A DNA stretch of 64,000 nt from Oryzisolibacter propanilivorax (GCF_900103645.1 NZ_FNHP01000005.1:62001-126000); one strand, 5' to 3'; counted from the stretch's first letter, positions 9,099 through 19,206 are shown. The notes: generated by a model not told the origin, from the letters alone. Numbers and translations are program-made.

Positions 9099-11395
9099 TA
9101 GAAGGACGTTCCGATCTGGAATTGCAGTTTCTGGATTCTATCGCCGGCGAACTTGCGCACTGGCTGGGCGTAGGCAATGCGCAGCGGGCCCAGCGGCGAG
9201 ATCCAGCTCAGGCCCAGGCCGGCGGACACGCGAAGGTCGCTCAGCTCCCAGCTCTCGTTCTCGCCATAGACATTGCCGGCGTCGACGAAGGTGAACCAGC
9301 GCAGCGTGCGGTCGTTGCCGGCGCCGGGGAACGGCGCCACCAGCTCGGCGTTCAGCGTGATCTTCTTCGGGCCGCCCAGCGATGCGCCGGTCACGTCGCG
9401 CGGGCCCAGGGTGCCCTGGTCGAAGCCGCGCACCGAGCCCAGGCCGCCCGAGTAGAAGTTCTTGAACACCGGGAACGGCCGACCGTTCATACCCTTGCCC
9501 AGGCCCAGCTCACCGTTGAAGGCCAGGGTGAACTGCTTGCTCAAAGGCACGTACTGCTGGTACTGGTAGTTGGCGCGCACATAGCGCGCGTCGCCCGCCA
9601 CCGACCATTCCGAATTCAAGCGCTGGTAGCGACCCGAATTGGGCGCCAGGGCGCTGTCGCGGTCGTCGCGCGACCAGCCGATGGTCAACGGCACGGCGAC
9701 GCTGGTAGCACCGAACTTCTCGGCGTACGACAGGTAGGCAGCCGGAATGTTCGTGCCGGCCTTGATCTTGGTCTGCTCGGCGCCGCCGCCGAAGAACACC
9801 GTGTCGGTCTCGCTGAACGGCACGCCGAAACGCACGCTGGCGCCGGCGGTGACGAGCTCGTAGTTGCCGCCCTGGTCCTCATAGGGCTTGGCGGTGCGGT
9901 AGTACAAATCCAGTGTGCGCGACACGCCGTCCTGGGTGAAGTACGGGTCGGTGGTGGAGAACACCAGCGTGCGGCGGTACTTGCTGGTATTCACGTCGAT
10001 ACCCAGGTAGTTACCCGAGCCGAAGACGTTTTCCTGCTTGATGGCGAAAGACAGCGAGATCTTCTCGGCGCTGGAGAAACCCGCGCCCAGCTGCAGCGAG
10101 CCGGTGGGCTTTTCCTGCACGTTCACCACCAGGTCCACCTGGTCGGGCGCGCCCGGCACTTCCTGGGTCTCGACGTTCACCTCGGTGAAGTAACCCAGGC
10201 GGTCCACGCGGTCGCGCGACAGCTTGATCTTGTCGCCGTCGTACCAGGAGGACTCGAACTGGCGGAACTCGCGGCGGATGACTTCGTCGCGCGTGCGGTT
10301 GTTGCCCGAGACATTGATGCGGCGCACATAGGCGCGGCGCGATGGCTCGGCGCGCAGCACCAGGGCCACGCGGTTGTGCTCGCGGTCGATCTCCGGCACC
10401 GCCTCGACGCGCGCAAAGGCGAAGCCGAAGTTGCCGAAGTGGTCGCTGAAGGCCTTGGTGGTCGCGGCCACCTGGTCGGCGTTGTAGGGCTCGCCCGGGC
10501 GGATGGTGATCAGCGACTTGAACTCGTCGTCGCGGTCCAGGTAGTTGCCCTCCAGCTTGACGCCCGAGACCACATAGCTGGGTCCTTCGGTCACGTTGAC
10601 GGTGATGGAGATATCCTGCTTGTCGGGCGAGATGGCGACCTGCGTGGAGTCGATGCGGAACTCCAGGTAGCCGCGTGCCAGGTAGTACGAGCGCAGCGTC
10701 TCCAGGTCGGCGTTGAGCTTGGCACGCGAATAGCGGTTGCTCTTGGTGTACCAGCTGAGCCAGCCGCCCGTGTCCTGGTCGAACAGGCCCTTGAGGGTCG
10801 ATTCGCTGAAGGCCTGGTTGCCGACGATGCGGATGTCCTTGATCTTGGCCGGTTCGCCTTCGGTCACGGTGAAGGTGAGGTTCACGCGGTTGCGCTCGAT
10901 CGGCGTCACCGTCGTCACCACCTCGGCGCCATACAGGCTGCGGTTGATGTACTGGCGCTTGAGCTCCTGCTCGGCGCGGTCGGCCAGCGCCTTGTCGAAG
11001 GGCCGACCTTCGGTCAGGCCGACATCACGCATGGCTTTTTTGAGCGTGTCCTTGTCGAATTCCTTGGTGCCCGCGAACTCCACGTCGGCAATCGTCGGGC
11101 GCTCCTCGACCACCACCACCAACACATTGCCGGCTGCCTCCAGGCGCACGTCCTTAAAGAGGCCCAGCGCGAACAGCGCGCGGATGGCCGCGGCGCCCTT
11201 GTCGTCATCGTACTCATCACCCACGCGCAGCGGCAGCGACGCGAAGATGGTGCCGGGCTCGACGCGCTGCAGGCCCTCCACGCGAATGTCCTGCACCTTG
11301 AAGGGCGTGAGCGCCCAGGCGGCATTGGCGGCCAAAGCCAGTGCGGCGGCAGCCGCGGCAGTGCGAACGCCCAGGCGATTGATGGTTTTTCTCAT
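9098..11395 (-). CDS. bamA: Outer membrane protein assembly factor BamA
   Basis: The 765-residue protein is the core of the BAM complex that inserts beta-barrel proteins in the outer membrane. A signal peptide (about 1-28) is followed by five POTRA domains (starting at FKVQDIRVEGLQR) and the 16-strand barrel. The essential loop motif VRGF is in GSVRGFDQG, and the C-terminus ends in Phe (QIGTSF), as for barrel proteins. Normal size. It lies 54 bases after rseP, in the usual order. Confidence 0.98.
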   Translation of the reverse strand: MRKTINRLGVRTAAAAAALALAANAAWALTPFKVQDIRVEGLQRVEPGTIFASLPLRVGDEYDDDKGAAAIRALFALGLFKDVRLEAAGNVLVVVVEERPTIADVEFAGTKEFDKDTLKKAMRDVGLTEGRPFDKALADRAEQELKRQYINRSLYGAEVVTTVTPIERNRVNLTFTVTEGEPAKIKDIRIVGNQAFSESTLKGLFDQDTGGWLSWYTKSNRYSRAKLNADLETLRSYYLARGYLEFRIDSTQVAISPDKQDISITVNVTEGPSYVVSGVKLEGNYLDRDDEFKSLITIRPGEPYNADQVAATTKAFSDHFGNFGFAFARVEAVPEIDREHNRVALVLRAEPSRRAYVRRINVSGNNRTRDEVIRREFRQFESSWYDGDKIKLSRDRVDRLGYFTEVNVETQEVPGAPDQVDLVVNVQEKPTGSLQLGAGFSSAEKISLSFAIKQENVFGSGNYLGIDVNTSKYRRTLVFSTTDPYFTQDGVSRTLDLYYRTAKPYEDQGGNYELVTAGASVRFGVPFSETDTVFFGGGAEQTKIKAGTNIPAAYLSYAEKFGATSVAVPLTIGWSRDDRDSALAPNSGRYQRLNSEWSVAGDARYVRANYQYQQYVPLSKQFTLAFNGELGLGKGMNGRPFPVFKNFYSGGLGSVRGFDQGTLGPRDVTGASLGGPKKITLNAELVAPFPGAGNDRTLRWFTFVDAGNVYGENESWELSDLRVSAGLGLSWISPLGPLRIAYAQPVRKFAGDRIQKLQFQIGTSF

Positions 11396-11449
11396 GTGTG
11401 GAGTGAAGCTGGCACCGGCTGGCTGCAGCGCAGGTGCGGCAATGAAAGG

Positions 11450-12814
11450 TCAGCCAAAAAGCCGGGTGATGTCGTTGAACAGGGCGATGGTCATCATCAT
11501 GAGCAGCAGCGCGACGCCGCCGCGTTGCAGGCGCTCCATCCAGGCTTCGGACACGCCCCGCCCGGTGACCCCCTCCCAAAGATAATACATCAGGTGCCCG
11601 CCATCGAGGACCGGCAGCGGCAGCAGGTTCAGCACCCCCAGGCTGACGCTGATCAGCGCCAGAAATGCCAGATATTGCGACAGGCCCATGCTGGCCGAGC
11701 GGCCGGCATAGTCGGCAATGGTCAGCGGCCCGCTCAGGTTCTTCAGCGACGCCTCGCCGATCACCATGCGGCCCATCATGCGCAGCGTCAGCACCGAGAC
11801 TTCCCATGTGCGCTGTGCGCCCAGCACCAGGCCCTCTATCGGTCCGTAGCGCACCTGCAGCATCTCCGGCGCTGCGCCGACGTAGGCGCCGACGCGGCCG
11901 ACGCTTGCCTCGCCCTCCTGCACCACGTCGGGTGTCACGGTCAGCTCCAGCGTCCGGCCTCCGCGCTCGATGCGCCAGGAGCTCGCCAGTGACTGGCCAT
12001 CGCGCACCTGGGCGCGGATGGTCTCGCGCAGCTGCACCCCGTCGACAATGTCCACAGTGCCCACGCGCAGCACCAGGTCCCCGGACTGCAGGCCTGCGCG
12101 CTCGGCTGCACCTCCGGGCGCCACGCCCCCGATCACCGGACGGGTCCACGGCCCGGCGATACCGATGCGGCGGAACAGCGACGCGTCAGCCTCGCTCACG
12201 TCCATGCCGGACAAAGGCAGCACCACTTGCTGCTCGGCCGCGCCCGGGCGGCGCTGCACCGTCAGCTGCAGGTTCTCGCCATCCAGCGCAGCGCGCGTCA
12301 GCGCCCAGCGCAGGTCTTCGAACGAACGTACCGGCGTCACCTCCTCGCCTTCACCGCCCTGCGCCAGCACCAACTCCCCGCCGCGCAGGCCTGCCTGCTG
12401 GGCGATGGAGCCGGCGACCGGGCTGGCCAGCACGGCACGCGGCTCCTGCACGCCGCTCCAGTTGACCAGCGCGTACAGCAGCACCGCCAGCAGCAGATTG
12501 GCCAGCGGTCCGGCGGCGACGATGGCCGCGCGTGCGCGCAGCGGCTGGGTGTTGAAGGCCAGGTGCCGCTCGCCCTCGGCCACCGGCGCCTCGCGCTCGT
12601 CCAGCATGCGCACGTACCCGCCCAGCGGCAGTGCGCTGATGGTGAACTCGGTGTCCGAGCCGGGGCGCTTCCAGCGCAGCAGCGGCTTGCCGAAGCCGAT
12701 GGAAAAGCGCAGCACCTTCACCCCGCACGCCACGGCCACGCGGTAGTGGCCGTATTCATGCACGGCGATCAACAGGCCCAGCGCGACGACGAAGGCAACG
12801 ACGGTCAGCAGCAT
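11450..12814 (-). CDS. rseP: Site-2 zinc metalloprotease RseP
   Basis: The 454-residue inner membrane protease of family M50B cuts anti-sigma factors and remnant signal peptides within the membrane. The zinc motif HEYGH (H19, E20, H23) is in the first transmembrane segment. Two PDZ domains lie in the centre (about 110-300), and the second zinc-binding part NLLPLPVLDGGHL is near the end. It is followed by bamA. The 98 bases before it are largely filled by a dispersed palindromic repeat, so it may be partly uncoupled from dxr. Confidence 0.96.
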   Translation of the reverse strand: MLLTVVAFVVALGLLIAVHEYGHYRVAVACGVKVLRFSIGFGKPLLRWKRPGSDTEFTISALPLGGYVRMLDEREAPVAEGERHLAFNTQPLRARAAIVAAGPLANLLLAVLLYALVNWSGVQEPRAVLASPVAGSIAQQAGLRGGELVLAQGGEGEEVTPVRSFEDLRWALTRAALDGENLQLTVQRRPGAAEQQVVLPLSGMDVSEADASLFRRIGIAGPWTRPVIGGVAPGGAAERAGLQSGDLVLRVGTVDIVDGVQLRETIRAQVRDGQSLASSWRIERGGRTLELTVTPDVVQEGEASVGRVGAYVGAAPEMLQVRYGPIEGLVLGAQRTWEVSVLTLRMMGRMVIGEASLKNLSGPLTIADYAGRSASMGLSQYLAFLALISVSLGVLNLLPLPVLDGGHLMYYLWEGVTGRGVSEAWMERLQRGGVALLLMMMTIALFNDITRLFG

Positions 12815-12860
12815 GTGCCTGCTCCTTCACCTGATCCGAGCCACCTGCATGGCAGCCCGT

Positions 12861-12911
12861 TTTTGTATCAAAAAGGCTTTCAGCCCTTATAGGTAAAGGG
12901 CTGGCAGCTCA
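12861..12911 (-). repeat. Dispersed palindromic repeat between dxr and rseP
   Basis: On the minus strand the order is GAGCTGCCAGCCCTTTA, a short loop, TAAGGGCTGAAAGCC, then TTTTTGATAC. The AGCCCTTTA/TAAGGGCT arms with the T run look like a rho-independent terminator acting in the dxr-to-rseP direction. It is one of the best-preserved copies of the family and fills nearly the whole gap. Confidence 0.8.
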
Positions 12912-12912
12912 C

Positions 12913-14088
12913 TTATTGGAAGCGGCGCACTGCCTGCTCGGCGGCGGCGCGCGTCTGCGCGTCCAGCGCCAGCAAGGCATCGACGCAATCCGGGTTGGAG
13001 GGCAGCACCCCCTCCAAAGTTGCCAGATTCACGGCGTGGATCTGATCGAAGCGGATACGCCCGTCCAGGAAAGCCGCCACGGCGACTTCGTTGGCGGCGT
13101 TCAGCACCGCCGTGGTGCCGGGCGCGGCGGCCAGTGCCTGCCACGACAGGTGCAGGCCGGGGAAGCGCCGCGCGTCCGCCTCCTCGAAGGTCAGCGCCGC
13201 CAACTGCGTGAAGTCCAGCGGCGCGGCACCGCTTGGCACGCGTTCGGGCCAGGCCAGACCGCAGGCGATCGGCACGCGCATGTCGGGGGTGCCCAGCTGG
13301 GCGATGATGGACGCATCCACGAACTGCACCATGGAATGGATGATCTGCTGCGGGTGGATGACCACCTTGATCTGCTCGGGCGCCAGGTCGAACAGCCAGC
13401 GCGCCTCGATCACCTCCAGCGCCTTGTTCATCATCGTCGCCGAGTCGATGGAGATCTTGCGACCCATGGAGAAGTTGGGGTGCGCACAGGCTTGGCTCGG
13501 CGTCACGTCGCACAGCGTGGCCGGATCGCGCGTGCGGAACGGCCCGCCCGAGGCCGTCAACAGCACGTGCTGCACCCGGCGCGGCCAGGTGGCCGGGTCT
13601 TCAGGCAGGCTCTGGAAGATGGCCGAGTGCTCGCTGTCGATGGGCAGCAGCGTGGCACCACCCTCACGCACCGCTCGCATGAAGACTGCGCCGCCGACGA
13701 CCAGCGCCTCCTTGTTGGCCAGCAGCAGGCGCTTGCCGGCGCGTGCGGCGGCCAGGCAGGGCGCGAGGCCGGCAGCGCCGACGATGGCGCCCATGACGGC
13801 GTCCACCTGCTCGTGCGACGCTATGGTTTCAAGAGCATCAGGCCCATGCAAAACCTGGACTTGCAGGCCATTGTCCTTGATTTTCTGCTCCAGTTCGCGG
13901 GCGTGCGCGGCGCTGGCCATGACGGCGTAGCGCGGCGCGAAGCGGGCGCATTGCGCCAGCATCAGGGCCACCTGCGTGGCTGCGCTCAGGGCGAAGACCT
14001 GGTAGCGGTCCGGGTGGCGCGCGATGACGTCCAGGGTGTTGGTGCCGATGGAGCCCGTGGAGCCGAGCACCGTGATGTGTTGTGTCAT
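12913..14088 (-). CDS. dxr: 1-deoxy-D-xylulose 5-phosphate reductoisomerase
   Basis: The 391-residue enzyme makes 2-C-methyl-D-erythritol 4-phosphate, the second step of the MEP isoprenoid pathway. It has the NADPH-binding start LGSTGSIGTNTLDVI, LLANKEALV, the metal-binding PIDSEHSAIFQ, the flexible-loop region SGGPFR and SMGRKISIDSATMMNK. The start at 14088 gives the standard N-terminus. Residues about 71-86 (around NGLQVQVLHGPDALE) are encoded by a probable dispersed-repeat copy. It is 8 bases after cdsA. Confidence 0.97.
   Translation of the reverse strand: MTQHITVLGSTGSIGTNTLDVIARHPDRYQVFALSAATQVALMLAQCARFAPRYAVMASAAHARELEQKIKDNGLQVQVLHGPDALETIASHEQVDAVMGAIVGAAGLAPCLAAARAGKRLLLANKEALVVGGAVFMRAVREGGATLLPIDSEHSAIFQSLPEDPATWPRRVQHVLLTASGGPFRTRDPATLCDVTPSQACAHPNFSMGRKISIDSATMMNKALEVIEARWLFDLAPEQIKVVIHPQQIIHSMVQFVDASIIAQLGTPDMRVPIACGLAWPERVPSGAAPLDFTQLAALTFEEADARRFPGLHLSWQALAAAPGTTAVLNAANEVAVAAFLDGRIRFDQIHAVNLATLEGVLPSNPDCVDALLALDAQTRAAAEQAVRRFQ
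13831..13877 (+). repeat. Probable dispersed palindromic repeat copy inside dxr
   Basis: Plus strand: AGAGCATCAGGCCCATG, spacer, then GCAGGCCATTG. Its head and first arm match the copy inside the lhgO-type gene (58851-58893), which shares the string AGCATCAGGCCCA. It is translated in frame on the opposite strand. Confidence 0.5.
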
Positions 14089-14096
14089 GCAGCAGT

Positions 14097-14948
14097 CTAG
14101 GAAGCCAGGCGTGTCAACATCAGCGCCAGCGGCAAGGTGGGTAGCAAAGCGTCGATGCGGTCCAGCACACCGCCGTGTCCGGGCAGCAGCTGGCTGGAAT
14201 CCTTGGCGCCGGCGCTGCGCTTGACCAGGGATTCGACCAGGTCCCCCACCACGCTCATGGCGGCCATGAACACCACGCCGACCAGCAGCAGCCACCAGCC
14301 AGCGCGCGCCAGCACGCTGTAGAAACTCGGCACCTCGGCACCGCGCGTGCCGTCGGTCCAGACCCAGACCAAGGCCAGCAACAGCACGCCCGCCATGCCG
14401 CCCCACACGCCCTCCCAGCTCTTGCCCGGGCTGATGGACGGAGCCAGCTTGCGCTTGGTGAAACGCAGGCCGAAGGCGCGGCCGGAAAAATACGCGAAGG
14501 TGTCGGCCGCCCAGACCAGCGCCAGTACCGACAGCAGAAAGTTGACGCCGATGGCGCGTGCCTGCGCCACCGCCAGCCATGCCAGCCACAGCGCCGCCAC
14601 GCCGCCGGCCAGGCGCAGTGCGCGCGGCACGCCGGGCCAGCCGGCCACGCCGGCGCGCAACAGCAGCGCGCCGCCCAGTACCCAGGCCGCGCCGCCGGCG
14701 ATCCACAGCCCGGTCAGGGGCCGCTCCAGCCAGCCCGCGGCCCAGCTGGCGCCGCACAGCAGCACGCAGACAGCGCCCACGCCTAAGCTGGCGCCGCCGC
14801 CCAGGCTGTTCAGCCGCCCCCATTCCCAGGCGGCCGCCGCCATCATGACCAGCGCGAGTGCGGCGAACGGCTGCGGCGCCGGGTACAGCAGTGCCGGCAG
14901 CAGAATGGCCAGCAGGACCAAGGCGGTGATAACACGTTGCTTGAGCAC
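14097..14948 (-). CDS. cdsA: Phosphatidate cytidylyltransferase
   Basis: The 283-residue polytopic membrane enzyme makes CDP-diacylglycerol from phosphatidate and CTP, the branch point of phospholipid synthesis. Hydrophobic segments cover most of the protein. The family signature is near the C-terminus: VKRSAGAKDSS then PGHGGVLDRIDA. It sits between uppS and dxr as usual. Confidence 0.95.
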   Translation of the reverse strand: MLKQRVITALVLLAILLPALLYPAPQPFAALALVMMAAAAWEWGRLNSLGGGASLGVGAVCVLLCGASWAAGWLERPLTGLWIAGGAAWVLGGALLLRAGVAGWPGVPRALRLAGGVAALWLAWLAVAQARAIGVNFLLSVLALVWAADTFAYFSGRAFGLRFTKRKLAPSISPGKSWEGVWGGMAGVLLLALVWVWTDGTRGAEVPSFYSVLARAGWWLLLVGVVFMAAMSVVGDLVESLVKRSAGAKDSSQLLPGHGGVLDRIDALLPTLPLALMLTRLAS

Positions 14949-15014
14949 CTGAACGCCCCTTTCGCTGGCGGTGAGGGGATTGGAAAAAGAAAGCCTGAGC
15001 CGCAGTGCAGCGCG

Positions 15015-15791
15015 TCAGGCGCGCAGTGCGACCGGCTGGACCTTAGGCGCAGGGCTGCGCACCTGTTCGGAGGTGCGGCCGAAGCGCCGCTCACGGGCGC
15101 CATAGCTGGCAATCGCCTCGTCCAGCGCGGCCTCGTCAAAGTCCGGCCAGAATCGCGGACTGAAGAAAAATTCGCTGTAGGCCGCCTGCCACAGCAGGAA
15201 GTTGCTGATGCGCATTTCGCCGCCGGTGCGGATCACCAGATCGGGATCGGGCACATGCGCCAGTCCCATGGCGGCGTGCAGGCTGGCCTCGGTGATGGGT
15301 TCGCCACGCGCCGCCAGGGCGGCGGCAGCCTGGGCGATGTCCCAGCGCCCGCCGTAGTTGAAGCAGACATTCAGCACCAGGCGCGTGTTGCCCGCGGTCA
15401 GCTGCTCGGCCTGTTCCAGTCCGCGCCGCACGCTGTCGGACAGGCCGGCCTTTTCGCCGACGAAACGCACGCAGACGCCGTCGCGGCTGAGCTCGGGCAC
15501 TTCACGCGCCAGCGCCTTGGCCAGCAGGCCCATCAGGCCGGAGACCTCGTCGGCCGGCCGGTTCCAGTTTTCCGAGGAAAATGCGAACACCGTCAGCACC
15601 CCCACCCCGCGCGCCGCGCAGGCACGCACGCAGCGGCGCAGCGATTCCACGCCCTGCGCATGTCCCGCCAGGCGCGGCAGGAAGCGCTGGCGCGCCCAGC
15701 GGCCGTTGCCATCCATGACGATGGCGATATGGTGTGGAATGTCTGCCGTGGTGGGCTGCATGGCGGGGACCGGGGAACTGCGCGCCGGCAT
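15015..15791 (-). CDS. uppS: Isoprenyl (undecaprenyl) diphosphate synthase
   Basis: The 258-residue cis-prenyltransferase makes the C55 lipid carrier for cell-wall and O-antigen synthesis. It has IVMDGNGRWA with catalytic D27, FAFSSENWNRP, and DLVIRTGGEMRISNFLLWQ. The ATG at 15791 overlaps the frr stop (TGATG). An internal ATG ten codons later would also give a family-like start, so the exact N-terminus is not certain. Confidence 0.95.
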   Translation of the reverse strand: MPARSSPVPAMQPTTADIPHHIAIVMDGNGRWARQRFLPRLAGHAQGVESLRRCVRACAARGVGVLTVFAFSSENWNRPADEVSGLMGLLAKALAREVPELSRDGVCVRFVGEKAGLSDSVRRGLEQAEQLTAGNTRLVLNVCFNYGGRWDIAQAAAALAARGEPITEASLHAAMGLAHVPDPDLVIRTGGEMRISNFLLWQAAYSEFFFSPRFWPDFDEAALDEAIASYGARERRFGRTSEQVRSPAPKVQPVALRA

Positions 15792-16351
15792 CAGATGGCC
15801 ATGATCTCCTGCTCCTTGGCGGCGACCAGGGAGTCGATCTCGGCGATGTGCCGGTCAGTGGTCTTTTGCACGTCGGCTTCGGAGCGCTTTTGCTCGTCCT
15901 CCGACGCCAGCTTGTCCTTGACCAGCTTCTTCACGCCGTCGTTGGCGTCGCGGCGCAGGTTGCGGATGGCGACCTTGGCGGCCTCGCCCTCGGTGCGCGC
16001 CAGCTTGGTCATTTCCTTGCGGCGCTCCTCGCTCATGGGCGGCATGGGCACGCGGATCAGGTCACCCAGCGACGCCGGGTTCAGGCCCAGGTCGCTCTCG
16101 CGGATGGCCTTCTCGATCTTGGCGGACATGTTCTTTTCCCACGGCTGCACGCTGATGGTGCGCGCGTCCAGCAGCGCCACGTTGGCGACCTGCGACAACG
16201 GCACCATGGAGCCGTAGTACTCGACGTGGATGGTGTCCAGCAGCTGCGGGTTGGCGCGGCCGGTGCGGATGCGGGACAGATGGTTCTTCAGGGCAGCGAT
16301 GGACTGCTCCATCTTGCCTTCGGTGTTTTTCTTGATGTCGGCGATGGTCAT
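15791..16351 (-). CDS. frr: Ribosome recycling factor
   Basis: The 186-residue protein splits post-termination ribosomes together with EF-G. Family stretches include [32 protein letters not shown] and the long C-terminal helix with [21 protein letters not shown]. Full length. It lies between pyrH and uppS, the conserved order. Confidence 0.98.
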   Translation of the reverse strand: MTIADIKKNTEGKMEQSIAALKNHLSRIRTGRANPQLLDTIHVEYYGSMVPLSQVANVALLDARTISVQPWEKNMSAKIEKAIRESDLGLNPASLGDLIRVPMPPMSEERRKEMTKLARTEGEAAKVAIRNLRRDANDGVKKLVKDKLASEDEQKRSEADVQKTTDRHIAEIDSLVAAKEQEIMAI

Positions 16352-16421
16352 GGAATTTCCTTCAACTCGGGCGCGGAGCGCGGGCCGGATGGTGCCACGC
16401 CGGCACGGCGCGGCAAAGCCG

Positions 16422-17147
16422 TCAAGCGTACACCAGCGTACCCTCGTCCTCGCCCATCACCACGCGCTTGAGCGCGCCTGGCTTGTTGATGGAGAAGACG
16501 CGGATCGGCAGCTTCTGGTCGCGGCACAGCGCGAAGGCGGTGGCGTCCATGATGCCCAGGTTGCGCACCATGGCCTCGTCGAACGTGAGGCGGGCGTAGC
16601 GCGTGGCAGCCGGGTCCTTGTACGGGTCGGCGGTGTAGACGCCATCGACCTTGGTCGCCTTCAGCACCAGCTCGGCGCCGATCTCGGCGCCGCGCAGCGC
16701 CGCAGCGGTGTCGGTGGTGAAGAACGGGTTGCCGGTACCGGCGGCGAAGATCACCACCTTGCCCTCTTCCAGGTACTGCAGGGCCTTCGGGCGGACATAG
16801 GGCTCGACCACCTGCTGGATGTCGATGGCCGACATGACGCGGGCCGTGACGCCCTGGCGGTTCATGGCGTCGGCCAGCGCCAGCGCGTTCATCACGGTGG
16901 CCAGCATGCCCATGTAGTCGGCCGTCGCCCGGTCCATGCCGACCGAGCCGCCGGCCACGCCGCGGAAGATGTTGCCGCCGCCGATGACCACCGCCACCTC
17001 CACTCCCATGCCGGTGACCTCGACCACCTCGGCCACCATGCGCTCGATGGTCGCGCGGTTGATGCCGAAAGCGTCATCGCCCATGAGCGCCTCGCCGGAC
17101 AGCTTGAGCAGGATGCGCTTGTGGGCTGGGGTGGCGGTGGCGGTCAT
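16422..17147 (-). CDS. pyrH: UMP kinase
   Basis: The 241-residue hexameric amino-acid-kinase-fold enzyme phosphorylates UMP to UDP in pyrimidine synthesis. It has [22 protein letters not shown], and [19 protein letters not shown]. The ATG at 17147 is preceded by GGAGACC and starts the family-like N-terminus; an upstream extension of 14 codons has no support. It is 60 bases after tsf. Confidence 0.97.
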   Translation of the reverse strand: MTATATPAHKRILLKLSGEALMGDDAFGINRATIERMVAEVVEVTGMGVEVAVVIGGGNIFRGVAGGSVGMDRATADYMGMLATVMNALALADAMNRQGVTARVMSAIDIQQVVEPYVRPKALQYLEEGKVVIFAAGTGNPFFTTDTAAALRGAEIGAELVLKATKVDGVYTADPYKDPAATRYARLTFDEAMVRNLGIMDATAFALCRDQKLPIRVFSINKPGALKRVVMGEDEGTLVYA

Positions 17148-17207
17148 GGCAGGGTCTCCGTAAGGCGGTGAAGGAACAGGGGCAGGCAACAGGCAGCGGT
17201 GTCGGGG

Positions 17208-18131
17208 TCAGCCGGCCTTGGCGGCGGCGACCTGGGCAGCGACTTCGGCGGCGAAGTCGTCGGTCTTCTTCTCGATGCCCTCGCCCACCACATACAGCGT
17301 GAAGCCCAGCACCTGGGTGCCCTTGTCCTTGAGCATCTGACCCACGGTCTGCTTGCCGTCGGCGGCCTTCACGAACACCTGATCGGACAGCGAGACTTCC
17401 TTGAGGTACTTCTGCACCGCGCCGTCGATGCGCTTGGCGGTGATCTCGGGGCTTTGCGCGGGCTTGCCGGCAGCTTCCAGCTCCTTGTTGGCCTCGTCGG
17501 CCTTGCCGGCGGCCACGGCGCGCTCCTTCTCGATCAGGTCGGCGGGCACGTCGGCGCTGGTCACCGCCACGGGCTTCATGGCGGCGACGTGCATGGCCAC
17601 GTCCTTGGCGGCGGTGGCGTCACCCTCGTACTGCACCACCACGCCGATGCGCGTGCCGTGCAGGTAGGAGGCCAGCGGCTTGCCGTCGAAGCGCTGGAAG
17701 CGGCGGAACGACATGTTCTCGCCGATCTTGCCGATCAGGCCCTTGCGCACGTCTTCCAGGGTGGGGCCGAAGCCGTCCTGCTCATAGGCCAGCTGGCCCA
17801 GGGCTTCGATGTCGGCCGGGTTGTGCTCGGCCACCAGCTTGGCAGCGGCGTTGGCTATGGCGATGAAGCTGTCGTTCTTCGACACGAAGTCGGTCTCGCT
17901 GTTGACTTCGATCAGCGCGCCGGTGTTGCCTTCGATGCTGGCGGCGATCACGCCCTCGGCGGTCACGCGCGAGGCGGCCTTGCCTGCCTTGGTGCCCAGC
18001 TTGACGCGCAGCAGCTCTTCGGCCTTGGCCATGTCGCCGCCGGCCTCGGTCAGGGCCTTCTTGCACTCCATCATCGGCGCGTCGGTCTTGGCGCGCAGCT
18101 CACCCACCATGCTTGCGGTAATAGCAGCCAT
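17208..18131 (-). CDS. tsf: Elongation factor Ts
   Basis: The 307-residue protein exchanges GDP for GTP on EF-Tu. Family signature [22 protein letters not shown] near the start and the TDFVSKN motif ([13 protein letters not shown]) are visible. The start at 18131 follows a GGAG ribosome site. A strong hairpin terminator or attenuator lies between rpsB and this gene, so it may be transcribed less than rpsB or need read-through. Confidence 0.98.
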   Translation of the reverse strand: MAAITASMVGELRAKTDAPMMECKKALTEAGGDMAKAEELLRVKLGTKAGKAASRVTAEGVIAASIEGNTGALIEVNSETDFVSKNDSFIAIANAAAKLVAEHNPADIEALGQLAYEQDGFGPTLEDVRKGLIGKIGENMSFRRFQRFDGKPLASYLHGTRIGVVVQYEGDATAAKDVAMHVAAMKPVAVTSADVPADLIEKERAVAAGKADEANKELEAAGKPAQSPEITAKRIDGAVQKYLKEVSLSDQVFVKAADGKQTVGQMLKDKGTQVLGFTLYVVGEGIEKKTDDFAAEVAAQVAAAKAG

Positions 18132-18195
18132 TGCAAATTTCTCCGTTGATTGCAGTTGTTCGTTGTCGGGGCGCCAGCGATGCGCCGCACAAATG

Positions 18196-18228
18196 AAAAA
18201 GCGGGCGCATGCAACGACCCGCTTTTTT
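18196..18228. terminator. Terminator/attenuator between rpsB and tsf
   Basis: The AAAAAGCGGG arm (18196-18205) pairs with CCCGCTTTTT (18218-18227), giving a 10-pair stem with a T run on both strands. On the minus strand it lies about 60 bases after the rpsB stop and about 65 bases before the tsf ATG. This suggests partial termination inside the operon. Confidence 0.85.
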
Positions 18229-18284
18229 GCAGGCCCGGGCAGCCGCCAGACGGGCGGGCCGGGCATTCGGGCCGTGCTGGGAAA

Positions 18285-19043
18285 TCAGGCGGCGGTGTTT
18301 TCCACTTCGACGAACTCGTCGTCGGAGGTGCCTTCAGCGGCAGCGGCACGTGCCACGTCGTTCACGGCGTTCTCACGGCCATCGATGATGGCGTCGGCCA
18401 TGCCACGGGCATACAGCGCCACGGCCTTGGCCGAGTCGTCGTTGCCGGGGATGACGTAGTCGATGCCCTCGGGCGAGTGGTTGGAGTCCACCACGCCGAT
18501 CAGCGGAATGCCCAGCTTCTTGGCCTCGGCCACGGCGATCTTGTGGAAGCCCACGTCGATCACGAAGATGGCGTCGGGCAGCGCATTCATGTCCTGGATG
18601 CCGCCGATGTCCTTCTCGAGCTTTTCCAGCTCGCGCGCGAACATCAGCTGTTCCTTCTTGCTCATCGACTCCAGGCCGGCTTCCTGCTGGGCCTTCATGT
18701 CCTTCAGGCGCTTGATGGAGGTCTTGACGGTCTTGAAGTTGGTCAGCATGCCGCCCAGCCAGCGCTGGTCGACGTAGGGCATGCCGGCGCGCTGCGCCTG
18801 CTCGGCCAGCAGCTCGCGGGCCTGGCGCTTGGTGCCGACCATCAGGATGGTGCCGCGGTTGGCGGCCAGCTGCTTGGCGAACTTCTGCGCCTCCTGGAAC
18901 ATCGGCAGCGACTTTTCCAGGTTGATGATGTGGATCTTGTTGCGATGGCCGAAGATGAAGGGGGCCATCTTGGGGTTCCAGAAGCGGGTCTGGTGGCCAA
19001 AGTGGACACCGGCTTCCAGCATTTCGCGCATGGTCACGGACAT
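18285..19043 (-). CDS. rpsB: 30S ribosomal protein S2
   Basis: The 252-residue protein has the S2 start [30 protein letters not shown] and the C-terminal [18 protein letters not shown]. The ATG at 19043 has GGAG about 9 bases upstream. An in-frame extension of 46 codons upstream is not part of S2; it is the leader. It is followed by an intercistronic hairpin and tsf. Confidence 0.98.
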   Translation of the reverse strand: MSVTMREMLEAGVHFGHQTRFWNPKMAPFIFGHRNKIHIINLEKSLPMFQEAQKFAKQLAANRGTILMVGTKRQARELLAEQAQRAGMPYVDQRWLGGMLTNFKTVKTSIKRLKDMKAQQEAGLESMSKKEQLMFARELEKLEKDIGGIQDMNALPDAIFVIDVGFHKIAVAEAKKLGIPLIGVVDSNHSPEGIDYVIPGNDDSAKAVALYARGMADAIIDGRENAVNDVARAAAAEGTSDDEFVEVENTAA

Positions 19044-19206
19044 GAAAATTGCTCCGAAGGTTGGGTCTAAAATCCAGCCCGACATCGCGGCCCGCTGCGC
19101 GCCACAGGGCACGCGGGACGCAACACCTCGAGAGGGCTGGTTTGCGATTTGTTCTGCCGCGCACATCCCCTGCACTCGCAAGGGCCGTGATCGGCAAAAC
19201 CGCGGG

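Noticed and set aside
9122-11992. Very long open frame (956 codons) antisense to bamA and rseP
   Set aside because: It lies opposite well-identified genes, has skewed composition rich in His, Gln and Val and no known motif. High GC content leaves antisense frames open.
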